Assembly (NCBI GenBank): GCA_019454045.1
Contig: SKCR01025356.1
Span: forward strand, 248,001 to 312,000
From: Zanthoxylum bungeanum
Taxonomy: Eukaryota > Streptophyta > Magnoliopsida > Sapindales > Rutaceae
DNA length: 64,000 nt
Direction: 5' to 3'
Made by a program: the position numbers and the translations under genes. Shown here in pieces: positions 48,042 to 62,300 of the stretch. The stretch's first letter is position 1. Each line of letters begins with the position of its first letter. The notes beneath the pieces are model-generated. The model was not told the DNA's origin. It ran no database searches and saw only the letters and a program-made list of their open reading frames with translations.

Positions 48042-50130
48042 TGTTAGGTTTGTTTCTAGGTCCCAAGATCAAACAAGACATGAAATACATGTGTGAATAC
48101 ATCAAAGGAGGTAGCGGAATACTCACATCGATCGGTTGAGACGATTTGAAGACGAATGAAGCCCAAAAAGCCCACTGTTTTGGCGCCAACTGTGTGCAGT
48201 TCACTGCCCTCCAAATCAGATTTTTGAGCTGCGAAAATGAGCTCCAAGATTGCGTCAAACGAATCCCGCCTCATGGGTGAACCTCCCTAACACCTTCGCA
48301 AGTCTCGTAAGTGTGCTAGCACTTGTGTTTTGCAACAAAACACACTCATGCTTCCCTTGAAGCTCACGGCAGTGAGCTGTGAAAAATAGGAGAGAAAACA
48401 GCCCTTTGGGCATGAGAAAGAGAGGAGGAGAGATGGAGAGAAAATGTGTAATTGGTTGCCAAAAGATTTTCCAAAAACCTTTATATATTTTCCAAGAAAA
48501 TACATTAAACAATTACCAAATAATTCATCAAATAATTAAAATGGTAAAAGTCTCAACCAACTTCACTATTTCATCTACTTCCATCTACTATTCAATGTCA
48601 CTTTATTAAAGTGACATGTCTTTCAATCAATCAATCACATCAATCAATCACATCACTCAAAGTGACGTTTGATTTGACGCTTGATGTGACGAATGATTTG
48701 ACGCTTGATGTGACTTGCGTTGCCGCACTCGAATTCGAAATACGAATGCGCTCGCAATCACGCTCGGGCTCGGTTTCGCTAATTCCTAATTAGCGAGTTT
48801 TCCGTTGCGTCGTAATTAAATGATTACGCCTAGTGAATTCACTATTCACGTCGCTAACGAATTAATTCTAAATTAATTCGTTCGCCCGAATTAAAATCTA
48901 ATTTTAATTCCGCGTCGAAATCTAATTTCGTTTAATATATCGAATATATTAATTTACCGATTAATTATAAATTAATCATTCTCTCTCTTTAGACGATATT
49001 TTATCCCAGATAAAATATCTCCGTAATTAATCCTAGATTAATTTTCTCTCTCTTCTATATATAATCCCAGATTATTAATGAGTGCGAGTTATGCGTCATC
49101 GGTGCATTATCGGGAAGCGACCCATGAGATCCCCGGATAAGTCGGCAGTAAATACGGTCGTCGGAGTATCCGAATCACGTATGTACCAAGTACTACGTTC
49201 TACCGATTTACGAGACAAGATCGGCTTCTAGCAAAGCACGAAGTCTACCGAATTCTCCGGTCATATTCATCTAAGAATATTTAAGATCTATATCAAGCGT
49301 AGTATACCAAGTATTGTGTATATCGGCCCAGTATCGGATAGTCACGTGCTAGGGCTGGGGCTGGATAAGTGTCTGCCCCGTCCGAAGCACATGTCGGATG
49401 TCTGGTAACTAGTCTCTATAATCGGATATACATGACCTTGTCATAATATCCCGATGGCCGGCCAGCACTTAAGAGCACTAATACCGTATCCTGCGTGACA
49501 TCATCTCCACTATGACTGGAGTGATACTTCCTTCTTGACATCACACCCAATACTCTACGATTCTCAATATACCCAGCATTGGCGTACACAGAACCGGTTA
49601 GAGTCCTAGACGACCTCAACTAAAGTATATTGATTGTCGTAAGCATTAGCGGTGTAAGTCTCAGGTTAAGACCATACACACCTACCCTGATGTCGGACTC
49701 CCATAGACACATAGTCATAATACCAATGGGATTCCGAGGGGTCTATCCAGAGCGAAGCTGTTTCCCGTACCATCGGTGAAACACAACCTCCTATCGCACT
49801 TGCATGAGTATCCAATACCCAAATATATGAGAACTATGTTGTTGTGCCCTCACAACGCGCACAAGTGCAATACTAGCCTATTCCGCATTATCGATGTCCA
49901 GTCTCGATAATACTACGAATAGGGATATTTAATGATTAATCCTTCGTGGACTGATACTGTCTCATATCATCTCAATCCAGGAACTAATCATATGGACCTG
50001 TCTTCATTTATATATCTAAGGTGATCTAATCACAAAGGATGAGAGTGCAATTTCCTTGTCACATAGTTAATTTGTACAACAACACTATGATCTGTACAAA
50101 TAGTGACGCTATGGGTCATATTATCCATCA
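48042..50130 (-). repeat. X1 3' LTR (2.09 kb)
   Basis: Plus-strand reading TGTTAGGTTTG...GGATAA-complement end ATTATCCATCA; reverse complement of the X2 LTRs. The outer neighbour is ACCTT (48037-48041), the expected left target duplication; the right one is beyond the window. A sense short frame is at 49619-49416. Confidence 0.92.
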
Positions 50131-52284
50131 ATCTCCCACTTGGCACATAGCCAGTCACTCAAGTATCGTACACCCGAACTATGTACGGTTCGCTCAAATT
50201 GCTGAGAAAAGGTTTTCGTCAGCGGATTTTCATGATTATCGTCTGACGCGATTTATACGATCACCACATCGCCACGATGTATGATCCGAACGAATCAGAT
50301 GAATATAGCAGTATATATCTGGATCGTCGATGAGACCTTTAATTCTTTAGCCTTGTGCTGACGCCTAGCTCAGCTGCTAACAGAACTATATCTAATCTAA
50401 TTAGATTTATTTTCGACCCAAATGGCTTCTATTGCTGCCTCAGCTGTAGCAATAATCCGCATTTGTTGTTTATTCGGCAACAGTATCTTGCTCGGAAGAT
50501 TTCCAGCTCACTGTTCCGTTATTCAAACTTTATAGTACCGCAGTATTTAACTGTTTGGAAACTTGCGGCAGTGATCCCAGTCACTTCAAGTTCTCCTTCT
50601 CCATAGTTTAAGACAACATCTTTAGTTCTCTGAGATACTAATAGATGTTCTTAACTTCAATCCAGTGATTATCACTTGGATTGTCCTGATTGTGACTCCA
50701 TATGCTCAAAGCGTATAAGACACCATATCAAGTACATTTTAAATGTACAATTTCCCAGAGAGTGTTAACAACTCCAAATCTATCCCAGTAGATCTTTATT
50801 CCTTGAACAAAGGTTGTTACTCCCAAGAATTCTATGGAGAATTTCTATGAAAGCCAAGCTTTCATCAATTGCTTTATGGGAATTTCACTGTCAGTGCGCT
50901 CCCACTAACCTCCTCATATACACAAGAATTATTTCGTTTTGAGTCAAATCATAAACCATTATGATTATTTCAAAACGACAGTTCCAAGAACCTTATGCTT
51001 GCTCCAATCCAAACATGGATCGAATAACCCGCAAACCTTGTTTGTCGGTTATACAAAATCGTCAGGATGTTGTAAACATTCTCCAAAAGGTTTCCTTTTC
51101 AGGAAAGCGATTTTGATCTTTAACTGACACATTTCATAAATGTACAGTTTCTCAGCAAGCCTTATCCAAATGGATTTACCATGGCAACAGGTAAAAGGTT
51201 GAACCGTAATCAACACAATGTTGATAACGATACCTTTCCGTCAAAAGCCTAGCTTTGTAAGTTGGTATGTTGCCATCCATGTATGTCTTCCTTGAAGACA
51301 TTTGCAGTACCTATAGGCACAATGCCTTGTGGTACAACAACTAGTATCCAAACATAGTTGTTATACATGGTATCCATTTCGGACTCATGGCACTTTGCCA
51401 TAATAGGGAGTTGATACCTTGTATCACTTCCTCGTACGTAGTCGGTTGGTATTCCTCAATAAGATTTACATCTTTAAGAGGTTACATCAGAAACCCATAC
51501 CCCAGGTTGTTTTCTGTTTCTCTCCGATCTACGCGGTTCTTGTGTATTCGAAGATTAATGGTTTAGTTTCATCCTTGATGAACTATTTATGTTCCATTAC
51601 GGACTTCGTGCCTTGAACAGTATTACCCCGATTTTCATCGAGTTTTACTGTCCTCCCACTTACCACTGCATATCGGTATTCCTCTTAGGAAAACCGCATG
51701 GCGAGCAACAATCACATTGTTCTCTTGTGAGATATATAAGTACTATACTTATGGTTTTCTCTAGGATAACCTATAATTGGCACTTATCCAATTTGGGTTC
51801 TAGTTTGGTATCATCCAAACGTTATGCCTGGCATACCCAAATTATTAGGAATGAGAAACCATGTTTCTTTCCTGTTCATATCCTATATGATATCTGTCAA
51901 ACAGTTTTTCATGGAACCTTATTCTAAATAAGTTTTTCACTGTTAATACATATCCTGTTGAAGGAAATGATAGCTCAGAGCGACTCGTGATAAACCTTAT
52001 CATGTCCGACAAAATTCGGTTTTCGTTCGGACACACACCGTCTAACTGACGTGTCTCGGGAGGAGTCCTCATTTGAAAGAATACTATACTCTTTCATGTA
52101 TATTTGAAACTTACTGCTTAAGTATTTTCCATTACGGTCTTACCGTGACGGCATAATACTATAGTCGATCTGTTTATCTACTTCGTGTCGAAACTCTAAT
52201 AGTTTACGATCTGTGTTCTTCAAAAGAAACACATAACCATAACGTGATGCCACATCCGTTAAGGTCACGAAATATTCATGTTCA
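50131..52284 (-). pseudogene. X1 pol remnant
   Basis: Reverse complement of 58050-60200. It begins with the polypurine tract (ATCTCCCACTT at 50131). Copia pol pieces, all broken by stops, include integrase TLTDVASRYGYVFLLKNTDR (52270-52200), an RT start region near 51300 and an RNase H tail near 50450. It is cut at 52284 by X2. Confidence 0.82.
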
Positions 52285-54383
52285 TGTTGGATAATATGAC
52301 CCATAGCGTCACTATTTGTACAGATCATAGTGTTGTTGTACAAATTAACTATGTGACAAGGAAATTGCACTATCATCATTTGTGATTAGATCACCTTAGA
52401 TATATAAATGAAGAGAGGTCCATATGATTAGTTCCTGGATTGAGATGATATGAGACAATATCAGTCTACTAAGGATTAATCATTAAATATCCCTAGTTGT
52501 AGTATTATCGAGACTGGACATCGATAATGCGGAATAGGCTAGTATTGCACTTGTGCGCGTTGTGAGGGCACAACAGCATAGTTCTCTTATATTTGGGTAT
52601 TGGATACTCATGCAAGTGCGATAGGAGGTTATGTTTCACCGATGGTACGGGAAACAGCTTCGCTCTGGATAGACCCCTCGGAATCCCATTGGTTTATGAC
52701 TATGTGTCTATGGGAGTCCGACATCAGGGTAGGTGTGTTTGGTCTTAACCTGAGACTTGCACCGCTAATGCTTACGACAATCAATATACTTTAGTTGAGG
52801 TCGTCCAGGGCTGTAACAGGTTTTGTGTACGCCAATGCTGGGTATATTGAGAATCGTAGAGTATTGGGTGTGATGTCAAGACGGAAGTATCACTCCAGTC
52901 ATAGTGGAGATGATGTCACGCAGGATACGGTATTAGTGCTCTTAAGTGCTGGCCGGCCATCGGGATATTATGACAAGGTCATGTATATCCGATTATAGAG
53001 ACTAGTTACCAGACATCCGACATGTGCTTTGGACGGGGCAGACACTTATCCAGCCCCAGCCCTAGCACGTGACTATCCGATACTGGGCCGATATACCCGA
53101 TACTTGGTATACTACGCTTGATATAGATCTTAAATATTCTTAGATGAATATGACCGGAGAATTGGGTAGACTTCGTGCTTTGCTAGAAGCCAACCTTGTC
53201 TCGTAAATCGGTAGAACGTAGTACTTGGTACATACGTGATTCGGATACTCCGACGACCGTATTTACTGCCAACATATCCGGGGATCTCATGGGTCGCTTC
53301 CCAGTGATCCACCGATGACACATGACTCGCACATTTATTAATCTGGGATTAATTTGATAAGAGAGAGAAAATTAATCTAGGATTAATTACGGAGATATTT
53401 TATCTGGGATAAAATATCGTCTAAAGAGAGAGAATGATTAATTTAGAATTAATCGGTATATTAATATATTCGATATATTAAACGAAATTGGATTTCGACG
53501 CGGAATTGAAATTGGATTTTAATTCGGGCGAACGAATTAATTTAGAGTTAATTCGTTAGCGACGTGAACAGTGAATTCGCTTGGCGTAATCATTTAATTA
53601 CGACGCAACAGAAAATTTGCTAATTGAGAATTAGCGAACCCGAGCCCGAGTTTGATTGCGAGCGCATTCGTATTTCGAATTCGAGAGCGACGACGCAAGT
53701 CACATCAAGCGTCAAATCATTCGTCACATCAAGCGTCAAATCAAAAGTCACTTTGTGATATGATTGATTGATTGATTGATGTGATTGATTGATTGAGTGA
53801 TTGACACACATCAAGTCACTTTAATAAAGTGAAAATGAATAGTGATGTTTTTGGTGAAATAGTGTAAGTTGGTCGAAAGTATTTACCAATTATTTTAATT
53901 AATTGTTTGGTAAATGTTTAATATATTTTTATGAAAAATATATAAGGCATTTTTGGAAATGCTTTACAACCTAATACACACTTTCCCTCCTATCTTTCTC
54001 TTTCATTATTCACGCCCAAATGGGCAGTAAAATGCTCACTGGTTTTCTTCATTTTGGGCGTGAGTTTGGGAAGCAATGTGCTTGATTTTGTGGCAAAATC
54101 AAGAAGATCTAGCACTCCGAGAGACTTGCGAAGGTGGTAGGGAGGTTCTCCATGAGTCGGGAACCTTTCGACGAAAATTCGAAGCTCAAAACTTGACTCA
54201 AAACTGAAACTGTCAAGGCAGTGGACTGCACTGCAGTTGCGTTTTTGCAAGGGAAAAATCAATTTCGTTTTGTTGCCGATTCGTCTCAACCGATCAATGT
54301 GAGTATTCCGCTACCTCCTTTGATGTATTCACACATGTTTTTCATTGCTTGTTTGATCTTGGGACCTAGATATAAACCTAACA
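52285..54383 (+). repeat. X2 5' LTR
   Basis: Pair of 60201-62300, differing by scattered substitutions and 1-2 base indels. It contains sense short frames 52600-52794 and 52795-52998. Confidence 0.95.
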
Positions 54384-54384
54384 A

Positions 54385-54401
54385 TGGCATCAAGAGCTAT
54401 A
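54385..54401 (+). promoter_or_regulatory. X2 primer-binding site
   Basis: TGGCATCAAGAGCTATA, one base after the LTR; a variant of the TGGTATCAGAGC initiator-tRNA-Met site. Confidence 0.75.
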
Positions 54402-57400
54402 GGTTCAAGCATGAAATTGTAGGGCTTAAAATTGGGAACTTTTTATTTGAGCATGATTTTAAAAAATGGATGTTTAAGCATGCTTAATATATGTTGTATT
54501 GAAGATTGATTTGATAAATTTCAGAAAATGTGTTTGGAACAATTTTCCCCAAATTGGAGTGTTGGGCGAATGTAATGTGAATTTTGGATTCTTGGAATTT
54601 TTTGATTTTGATTCATTGGATGAGTTAGAATCATGAAGGATGATGTTAATTTGAAGTCAATTAGATTGAATTTTGAATTGAACATAAAATCCCCAAAATG
54701 TATATGTTGGCCGAATTCCATATGCCCTTTAATGTCTTGGTAATTTTGATTTTGAACAATTGGATGTGTTGGAAATCATTTAGGATGTTGATTTAATGTC
54801 GATTGTGGGTTCGATTGGATTGAAACCAAATCGGACACAAAATCCCTCCTTTGGCCGAGAGCTTTAAAGAATGTAATGGGTTTGATTTTTTCATTAATGT
54901 GTTGGACATGTGATGATGATAATGAACATGATTAATTGGACTAATTTGGTGTTTTGGAAATTTGATTTGGGTGATTAATCATGTAATGCACTTTAGGTAT
55001 ATTAAATTACGAAATTGGATTTGTGTAATTTAATGAATTAGGCCTTTAAATTGGATTTGGGCTTATTAAGTTGTAATTGGGCTTATTGGGCTTGATTTTA
55101 TCAAGTTGGGTTTAGGCCAAATGGATTGGATCCAATTGGGCCCAAAACCACTACCATAAAGCCCAAATGCGACTAATGAACCTTTAAAGTTTAATTGGGC
55201 CTAATGGGCCTAAATTGATTTCTGGGCTTATGGGGTACTCCTTGATTGGGCTTTGGTTGCCGAAGCCCACGCCTTAAAGAAATTAATTAAAGCCCATTAG
55301 ACTTGATTAAACTAACATTGGATGTTAATCGGTCTTTGAGACGCGTTACGATTAAATTTGGAATTTAAATCGTAAAAGATTTATTAATAAAGTGTAATGT
55401 TTAATTTGGAATTGAATAGTGAATTAGTATTAAATACATGTTAAATTTGATTTAATGATGTAGTTTAATTTAATTCATGAATTCGTACTTTGAGTACTTA
55501 TTCGCAAAAACGAGTTTGACTCGAGCAAAATCAAATCGTTGTTTGAACATTGGATGATCACATAATTATCAGATTAATTAATTGATTAGATTGATTGATA
55601 GCATGCTTTTGTGTGAATACGTGGTTGTGATGAATGAATAATGTATATCGGATGTATATTAGTCGGGTGGGGCAATTTTGGAAATTGTTGTAATAAATTT
55701 GATTTATTAAATTGGACCTGCGTGTCCAGCCTTATCACCTCTATTCTCTTTGTATTCTCTTCTCACCTATTCCCCTCAATGTAAATGAGGTTTCTTTAGA
55801 AGTGTAGTGTAACGGGGGTAGAAGTAATACAAGTGCTAGCTTGAGTGAGAAAGGGAGAGATTTGATCTTGGATCAATGTGTTAAGTATCCATCCGCATAT
55901 CATTATTATTTTATTTCATATACGCTTTATTATGTATTTAGAATGCATGTTTAAGAGTGTATGATGATGAGACCTAAACAAAGATAATTAAATTGGTAGC
56001 CAATTTGCACGCGAAAAGCCCTCATCAAATATCATGCGTCTTTTCGTTCCATTGAGTGATTCTTGCTCAAGATCCTAGATTGGCATGGGTTGTTGGCCAA
56101 AGTCAAGCCCTTGTCCGTCGAAGATGTGTTTGAATCACGAGGCTTTGTTCCATATTGGTGTCTTGTCCAAGTTGTGGTTTGTTGGCCAAAGTCAAGACCA
56201 CTTCTTGTCCATCGACATTGATTACGAAGCTCCATGGTCAATGGGTCCGCGCTTGACTGGGATCATTAGGTTTGTTGTGCCAAAGCCAAGGCCTAGTTGA
56301 TTCAGAGGAAAAAGGTTAGGGATATATTAGATATATAGGCATATATAAGATATATGTTTCGGACTTGGATGTCCACCTACTGGATCTAGGAGTTGGATGA
56401 GATCCAATTGATCTTCGAGATCTACCTAGTTAATTATCATACAATTTGTTGGCCAAGTCAAGATTGTGTGATATTTAACGGGATCCTAGCCCACTAGGAA
56501 ACACGGTTTCCTGAGTACTCGACAGAGGGTTAGAGGCTCGACGAAAATAGTGGGAGCAAGAATTGAATTTGCAATATTCGTTCAATTACTCGCCATACGC
56601 GCTCATTCAAATTATTTCGTCGTAATATTAAATCTTAGTTGGACTAATATTTAAATTGTTGTTTTAATAAACAGTTGACTGTATTATACTTGATTATATA
56701 TAATTGGATTATATTAATCAATATATTTGAATTAATTAATTTCAGTTTACAGTTGATTTTATAATTGGATTATAGTAATCAATGTAATTGAGGTTAATTA
56801 ATTTGGATTATATTGATTATATAGTTGGACTATTATAATCATTATAATATATAGTACCACTAATAATTGATTAAATAGTTGGACTATTGAAATCAAGAAA
56901 GAATTGAAAAGTTGGATATTTAAAATATAATCTTGGATTAAATATTTTAAATGATTTAATTTTCAAATTGGGAACAAAATAATAGGTTACTTTATTTGAT
57001 AAAATAACTTATTGAACCTAAGCCCAAAATTAAGCAAATAAGTAGAGCGTAAATCTTTGGAAGATTTATGTGATGATGACTTTAGTGCTTAATTTAACAT
57101 ACTTGTCAAAAATCTATGTTTAGATTTAATAAGTATTAAAATTGCAATAAATAATTCTTGGAGAATTAATTGACTATTCTAGAGGTGAAAAGTCAAAGTT
57201 TGCAATTGGGCATGTAGCACAAGGTGCACATTTTTCATATTCTAAAACCCAAGGCTTGGCCTAAGGTTCCTAAAATATTGAAAAGGATAATTGACATATC
57301 CCAAAGTGACTACCATTTGGATATGGCAGACACGAAGGAATTAAAGAAATGGCAAGGCTCTTACTTTAAAAATGATTGTCAAAGTTATGTTCACTACTAG

Positions 57401-57949
57401 TATTGAAATTAGATTTTAAATACTTAGCGTGGTACATAAAATATATGTATTGATGTTCAGAATCTGCTTTGAGCAGGATACTGACTTCAAGCTGAGAGAT
57501 TGCTCTGCAAATCGGAAACGGGACGAAAGTCGCTGTTTCGACCGTTGATACCTAAATTTAGGAACTACCCTTCAGGTGTGTTACTTAAATTAGGAACTGT
57601 TATAAGGTAACTAGTTTGACTAGAGACATTATCTTATATCAGTGTTTAATCCATTGTGGATAAACCTTTATAATTTAGAACACTGAAGTGTTTCATTATA
57701 TAAAGATGATATTAAGATAAACACATTAGATGTGAATAACAGAATTTATATTTTGAATATAATTAAAATCTCAAACATATAAATAAAATAAATAGCTCAA
57801 ATTGATTTGATCAAGTAGAGACTTATTTGTGGCATTGTTGTCTATGACATAATTAAACAAGACTCGTATATCCGCACTTTTGAAGAGTGGGTACTAGGAC
57901 TGATTTGACTATTAAATAAAGTCTACGAATCTAGTTTGTTAGGTAAAGT
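54402..57949 (+). promoter_or_regulatory. X2 leader and non-coding internal DNA
   Basis: No frame with a known motif. Four copies of a TTG(G/T)(C/G)CCAAAGTCAAG-like word start at about 56090, 56180, 56273 and 56447. 56640-56960 holds diverged repeats of TATAATTGGATTATA/TAGTTGGACTAT. 57180-57410 may be the decayed Gag side. The frame 56085-56300 is repeat-driven. Confidence 0.55.
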
Positions 57950-60190
57950 ACCTCTAAAACACTGTTTACTTGGTAATAGTGTAAGTGCCACTGATCTGTT
58001 AGCCCTATTCATGGTGAAGTTAGTGGGCCCATATCTAGCTAGGCTAGATGTGAACATGAATATTTCGTGACCTTAACGGATGTGGCATCACGTTATGGTT
58101 ATGTGTTTCTTTTGAAGAACACAGATCGGAAGCTATTAGGGTTTCGACACGAAGTAGATTAACAGATCGACTATAGTATTATGCCGTCACGGTAAGACCG
58201 TAATGGAAAATACTTAAGCAGTAAGTTTCAAATATACATGAAAGAGTACGATATTCTTTCAAATGAGGACTCCTCCCGAGACATGTCAGTTTGACGATGT
58301 GTCCGAACTAAAAACCGAATTTTGTTGGACATGATAAGGTTTATCACGAGTCGCTCTGAGCTACCATTCCTTCAACAGATATGTATTAACAGTGCAAAAC
58401 TTATTTAGAATAAGGTTCCATATAAATCTGTTTGACAGATATCATATAGGATATGAACAGGAAAGAAACAGGGTTTCTCATTCCTAATAATTTGGGTATG
58501 CCAGGCATAACGTTTGGATGATACCAAACTAGAACCCAAATTGGATAAGTGCCAATTATAGGTTATCCTAGGGAAAACCATAAGTATAGTACTTATATAT
58601 CTGACATGGGAACAATATGATTGTTGCTCGCATGCGATTTTCCTGAGAGGAATACCGATATGCAGTGGTAAGTGGGAGGACAGTAAAACTCGATGAAAAT
58701 CGGGGTAATACTGTTCAAGGCACGAAGTCTGTAATGGAACGTAAATAGTTCATCAAGGATGAAACTAAACCATTAATCTTCGAATACACAAGAACCGCGT
58801 AGATCGGAGAGAATCAGAAAACAACCTGGGGTATGGGTTTCTGATCTCACCTCATAAAGATGTCAATCTTATGAGGGTATACCATCCGACTACGATTTGA
58901 GGAAGTGATACGAGGTATCGACTCCCTATTTTGGCAAAGTGCCATGAGTGCAAAATGGATTCCATGTATAACAACTATTTTGGATACTAGTTGTTGTACC
59001 ACAAGGCATTGTGCCTATTGGTACATTAAACGTCTTCAAGGAAGACATACATGGATGGCAACATACCAACGTACAAAGCTAGGCTTGTGACGAAAAGGTA
59101 TCGTTATCAACATTGTGTTGATTACGGTTCGACCTTTTACCTGTTACCATGGTAAATCCATTTGGATAATGCTTTCTGAGATACTGCATATTTCATTTAT
59201 GAAATGTGTCAGTTAAAGATCAAAATCGCTTTCCTGAAAAGGAAACCGTTTGGAGGATGTTTTCAACATCCTGACGATTTTGTATAACCGACAAACAAAG
59301 TTTGCGGGTTATTCGATCCATGTTTGGATTGATGCAAGCATTAGGTTCTTGGAACTATCATTTTGAAATAATCATAATGGTTTATGATTTGACTCAAAAC
59401 GAAATGATTCTTGTGTATATAAGGAGGTTAGTGGGAGAGCACTGATAATGAAATTCCCATAAAGCAATTGTGAAAGCTTGGCTTTCATAGAAATTCTCCG
59501 TAGAATTCTAGGGAAGTAACACCTTTATTCAAGGAATAAAGATCTACTGGGATAGATTTGAAGTTATTAACACTCTCTGGGAAATTGTACATTTAAAATG
59601 TACTTGATATGGTGTCTCATACGCTTTGAGCATATGGAGTCACAATCAGGACAATCCAAGTGATAGTCACTGGATTGAAGTTAAGAACATCTGTTAGTAT
59701 CTCAGAGAATTAAAGATGTTGTCTTAAACTATGGAGAAGGAGAACTTGAAGTGACTGGGATCACTGCTACAAGTTTCCAAACAGTTAAATACTGTGATAC
59801 TATAAGGTTTAAATAACGGGACAGTGAGCTGGAAATCTTCCAAGCAAGATACTGTTGCCGAATAAACAACAAATGCGGATTATTGATGCAGCTGAGGCAG
59901 CAATAGAAGCCATTTGGGTCGAAAATAAATCTAATTAGATTAGATATAATTATGTTAGCCGCTGAGCTGGGCGTCAGCACAGTCTAAAGAATTAAGGTCT
60001 CATCGACGATCCAGATATATACTTCTATATTCATCTATTTTTCGGATCATACATCGTGGCGATGTGGTGATCGTATAAATCGCGTCAGACGATAATCATG
60101 GAAATCCGCTGATGAAAACCTTTTCTCAGCAATTTGAACGAACCGTACATAGTTCGGGTGTACGACACTTGAGTGACTGGCTATGTGCCA
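57950..60190 (+). pseudogene. X2 copia pol remnant
   Basis: Reads as copia pol in shifting frames: integrase opening and TLTDVASRYGYVFLLKNT (58070-58150), integrase end with the EPKLDKC-like strand near 58530, connector near 58780, RT start with TYQRTKLGL at about 59060, an RT part with SWNYHFEIIIMVYDLTQNE (59350-59410), and an RNase H side at 59600-59930 (AAEAAIEAIW-like). Numerous stops and indels. It ends at the polypurine tract AGTGGGAGAT (60191-60200). Confidence 0.82.
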
Positions 60191-60200
60191 AGTGGGAGAT

Positions 60201-62300
60201 TGTTGGATAATATGACCCATAGCGTCACTATTTGTACAGATCATAGTGTTGTTGTACAAATTAACTATGTGACAAGGAAATTGACTCTCATCATTTGTGA
60301 TTATCACCTTAGATATATAAATGAAGAGAGGTCCATATGATTAGTTCCTGGATTGAGATGATATGAGACAGTATCAGTCCACGAAGGATTAATCATTAAA
60401 TATCCCTAGTCGTAGTATTATCGAGACTGGACATCGATAATGCGGAATAGGCTAGTATTGCACTTGTGCGCGTTGTGAGGGCACAACAACATAGTTCTCA
60501 TATATTTGGGTATTGGATACTTATGGAAGTGCGATAGGAGGTTGTGTTTCACCGATGGTACGGGAAACAGCTTCGCTCTGGATAGACCCCTCGGAATCCC
60601 ATTGGTATTATGACTATGTGTCTATGGGAGTCCGACATCAGGGTAGGTTTGTTTGGTCTTAACCTGAGACTTGCACCGCTAATGCTTACGAAAATCAATA
60701 TACTTTAGTTGAGGTCGTCCAGGGCTGTAACAGGTTATGTGTACGCCAATGCTGGGTATATTGAGAATCGTACAGTATTGGGTGTGATGTCAAGACGGAA
60801 GTATCACTCCAGTCATAGTGGAGATGATTCACGCAGGATACGGTATTAGTGCTCTTAAGTGCTGGCCGGCCATCGGGATATTATGACAAGGTCATGTATA
60901 TCCGATTATAGAGACTAGTTACCAGACATCCGACATGTGCTTCGGACGGGGCAGACACTTATCCAGCCCCAGCCCTAGCACGTGACTATCCGATACTGGG
61001 CCGATATACACGATACTTGGTATACTACGCTTGATATAGATCTTAAATATTCTTAGATGAATATGACCGGAGAATTGGGTAGACTTCGTGCTTTGCTAGA
61101 AGCCAACCTTGTCTCGTAAATCGGTAGAACGTAGTACTTGGTACATACGTGATTCGGATACTCCGATGACCGTATTTACTGCCAACATATCCGGGGATCT
61201 CATGGGTCACTTCCCAGTGATCCACCGATGACGCATGACTCGCACATTTATTAATCTGGGATTAATTGATAAGAAGAGAGAGAAAATTAATCTAGGATTA
61301 ATTACGGAGATATTTTATGGGATAAAATATCGTCTAAAGAGAGAGATTGATTAATTTAGAATTAATCGGTATATTAATATATTCGATATATTAAACGAAA
61401 TTGGATTTCGACGCGGAATTGAATTGGATTTTAATTCGGGCGAACGAATTAATTTAGAATTAATTCGTTAGCGACGTGAACAGTGAATTCGCTTGGCGTA
61501 ATCATTTAATTACGACGCAACGGAAAATTCGCTAATTTAGAATTAGCGAACCCGAGCCCGAGTGTGATTGCGAGCGCATTCGTATTTCGAATTCGAGTGC
61601 GGCGACGCAAGTCACATCAAGCGTCAAATCATTCGTCACATCAAGCGTCAAATCAAAAGTCACTTTGAGTGATATGATTGATTGATTGATTGATGTGATT
61701 GATTGATTGAGTGATTGACACACATCAAGTCACTTTAATAAAGTGAAAATGAATAGTGATGTGTTTTGGTGAAATAGTGTAAGTTGGTGGAAAGTATTTA
61801 CCAATTGATTTTAATTAATTGTTTGGTAAATGTTTAATATATTTTTATGAAAAATATATAAGGCATTTTTGGAAATGCTTTACAAACCTAATACACACTT
61901 TCCCTCCTCTCTTTCTCTTTCATTATTCACGCCCAAATGGGCAGTAAAATGCTCACTGGTTTTCTTCATTTTGGGCGTGAGTTTGGGAAGCAATGTGCTT
62001 GATTTTGTGGCAATATCAAGAAGAGCTAGCACTCCGAGAGACTTGCGAAGGTGGTAGGGAGGTTCACCAATGAGTTGGGAACAATTCGACGAAAATTCGA
62101 AGCTCAAAACTTGACTCAAAACTGAAACTGTCAAGGCAGTGGACTGCACTGCAGTTGCGTTTTTGCAAGGGAAAAATCAATTTCGTTTGTTGCCGATTCA
62201 TCTCAACCGATCGATGTGAGTATTTCGCTACCTCCTTTGATGTATTCACACATGTTTTTCATTGATTGTTTGATCTTGGGACCTAGATATAAACCTAACA
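60201..62300 (+). repeat. X2 3' LTR
   Basis: Pair of 52285-54383, directly after the polypurine tract, followed by GTTCA. Confidence 0.95.

Larger units (their letters stand above)
52285..62300 (+). mobile_element. X2: copia-type element, full length, in X1
   Basis: LTRs of 2099 bp (52285-54383) and 2100 bp (60201-62300), both TGTTGGATAATATGACCC...ATAAACCTAACA, flanked by perfect GTTCA duplications (52280-52284, 62301-62305). The PBS is at 54385 and the polypurine tract at 60191. The internal 5.8 kb has a leader and a decayed pol from integrase to RNase H; no Gag or protease is recognisable. It is inserted in opposite orientation into X1 of the same family. The empty site (TGAAC) is seen at 58051-58055. 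Confidence 0.95.

Noticed and set aside
48025..48793. Frames inside the X1 LTR resembling a small membrane protein
   Set aside because: They vary between LTR copies and are interrupted in others; not conserved like the other LTR frames.
58905..59090. Plus-strand frame of 61 codons presented as a separate gene
   Set aside because: Its sequence is the RT-start part of the decayed copia pol and is accounted for there.
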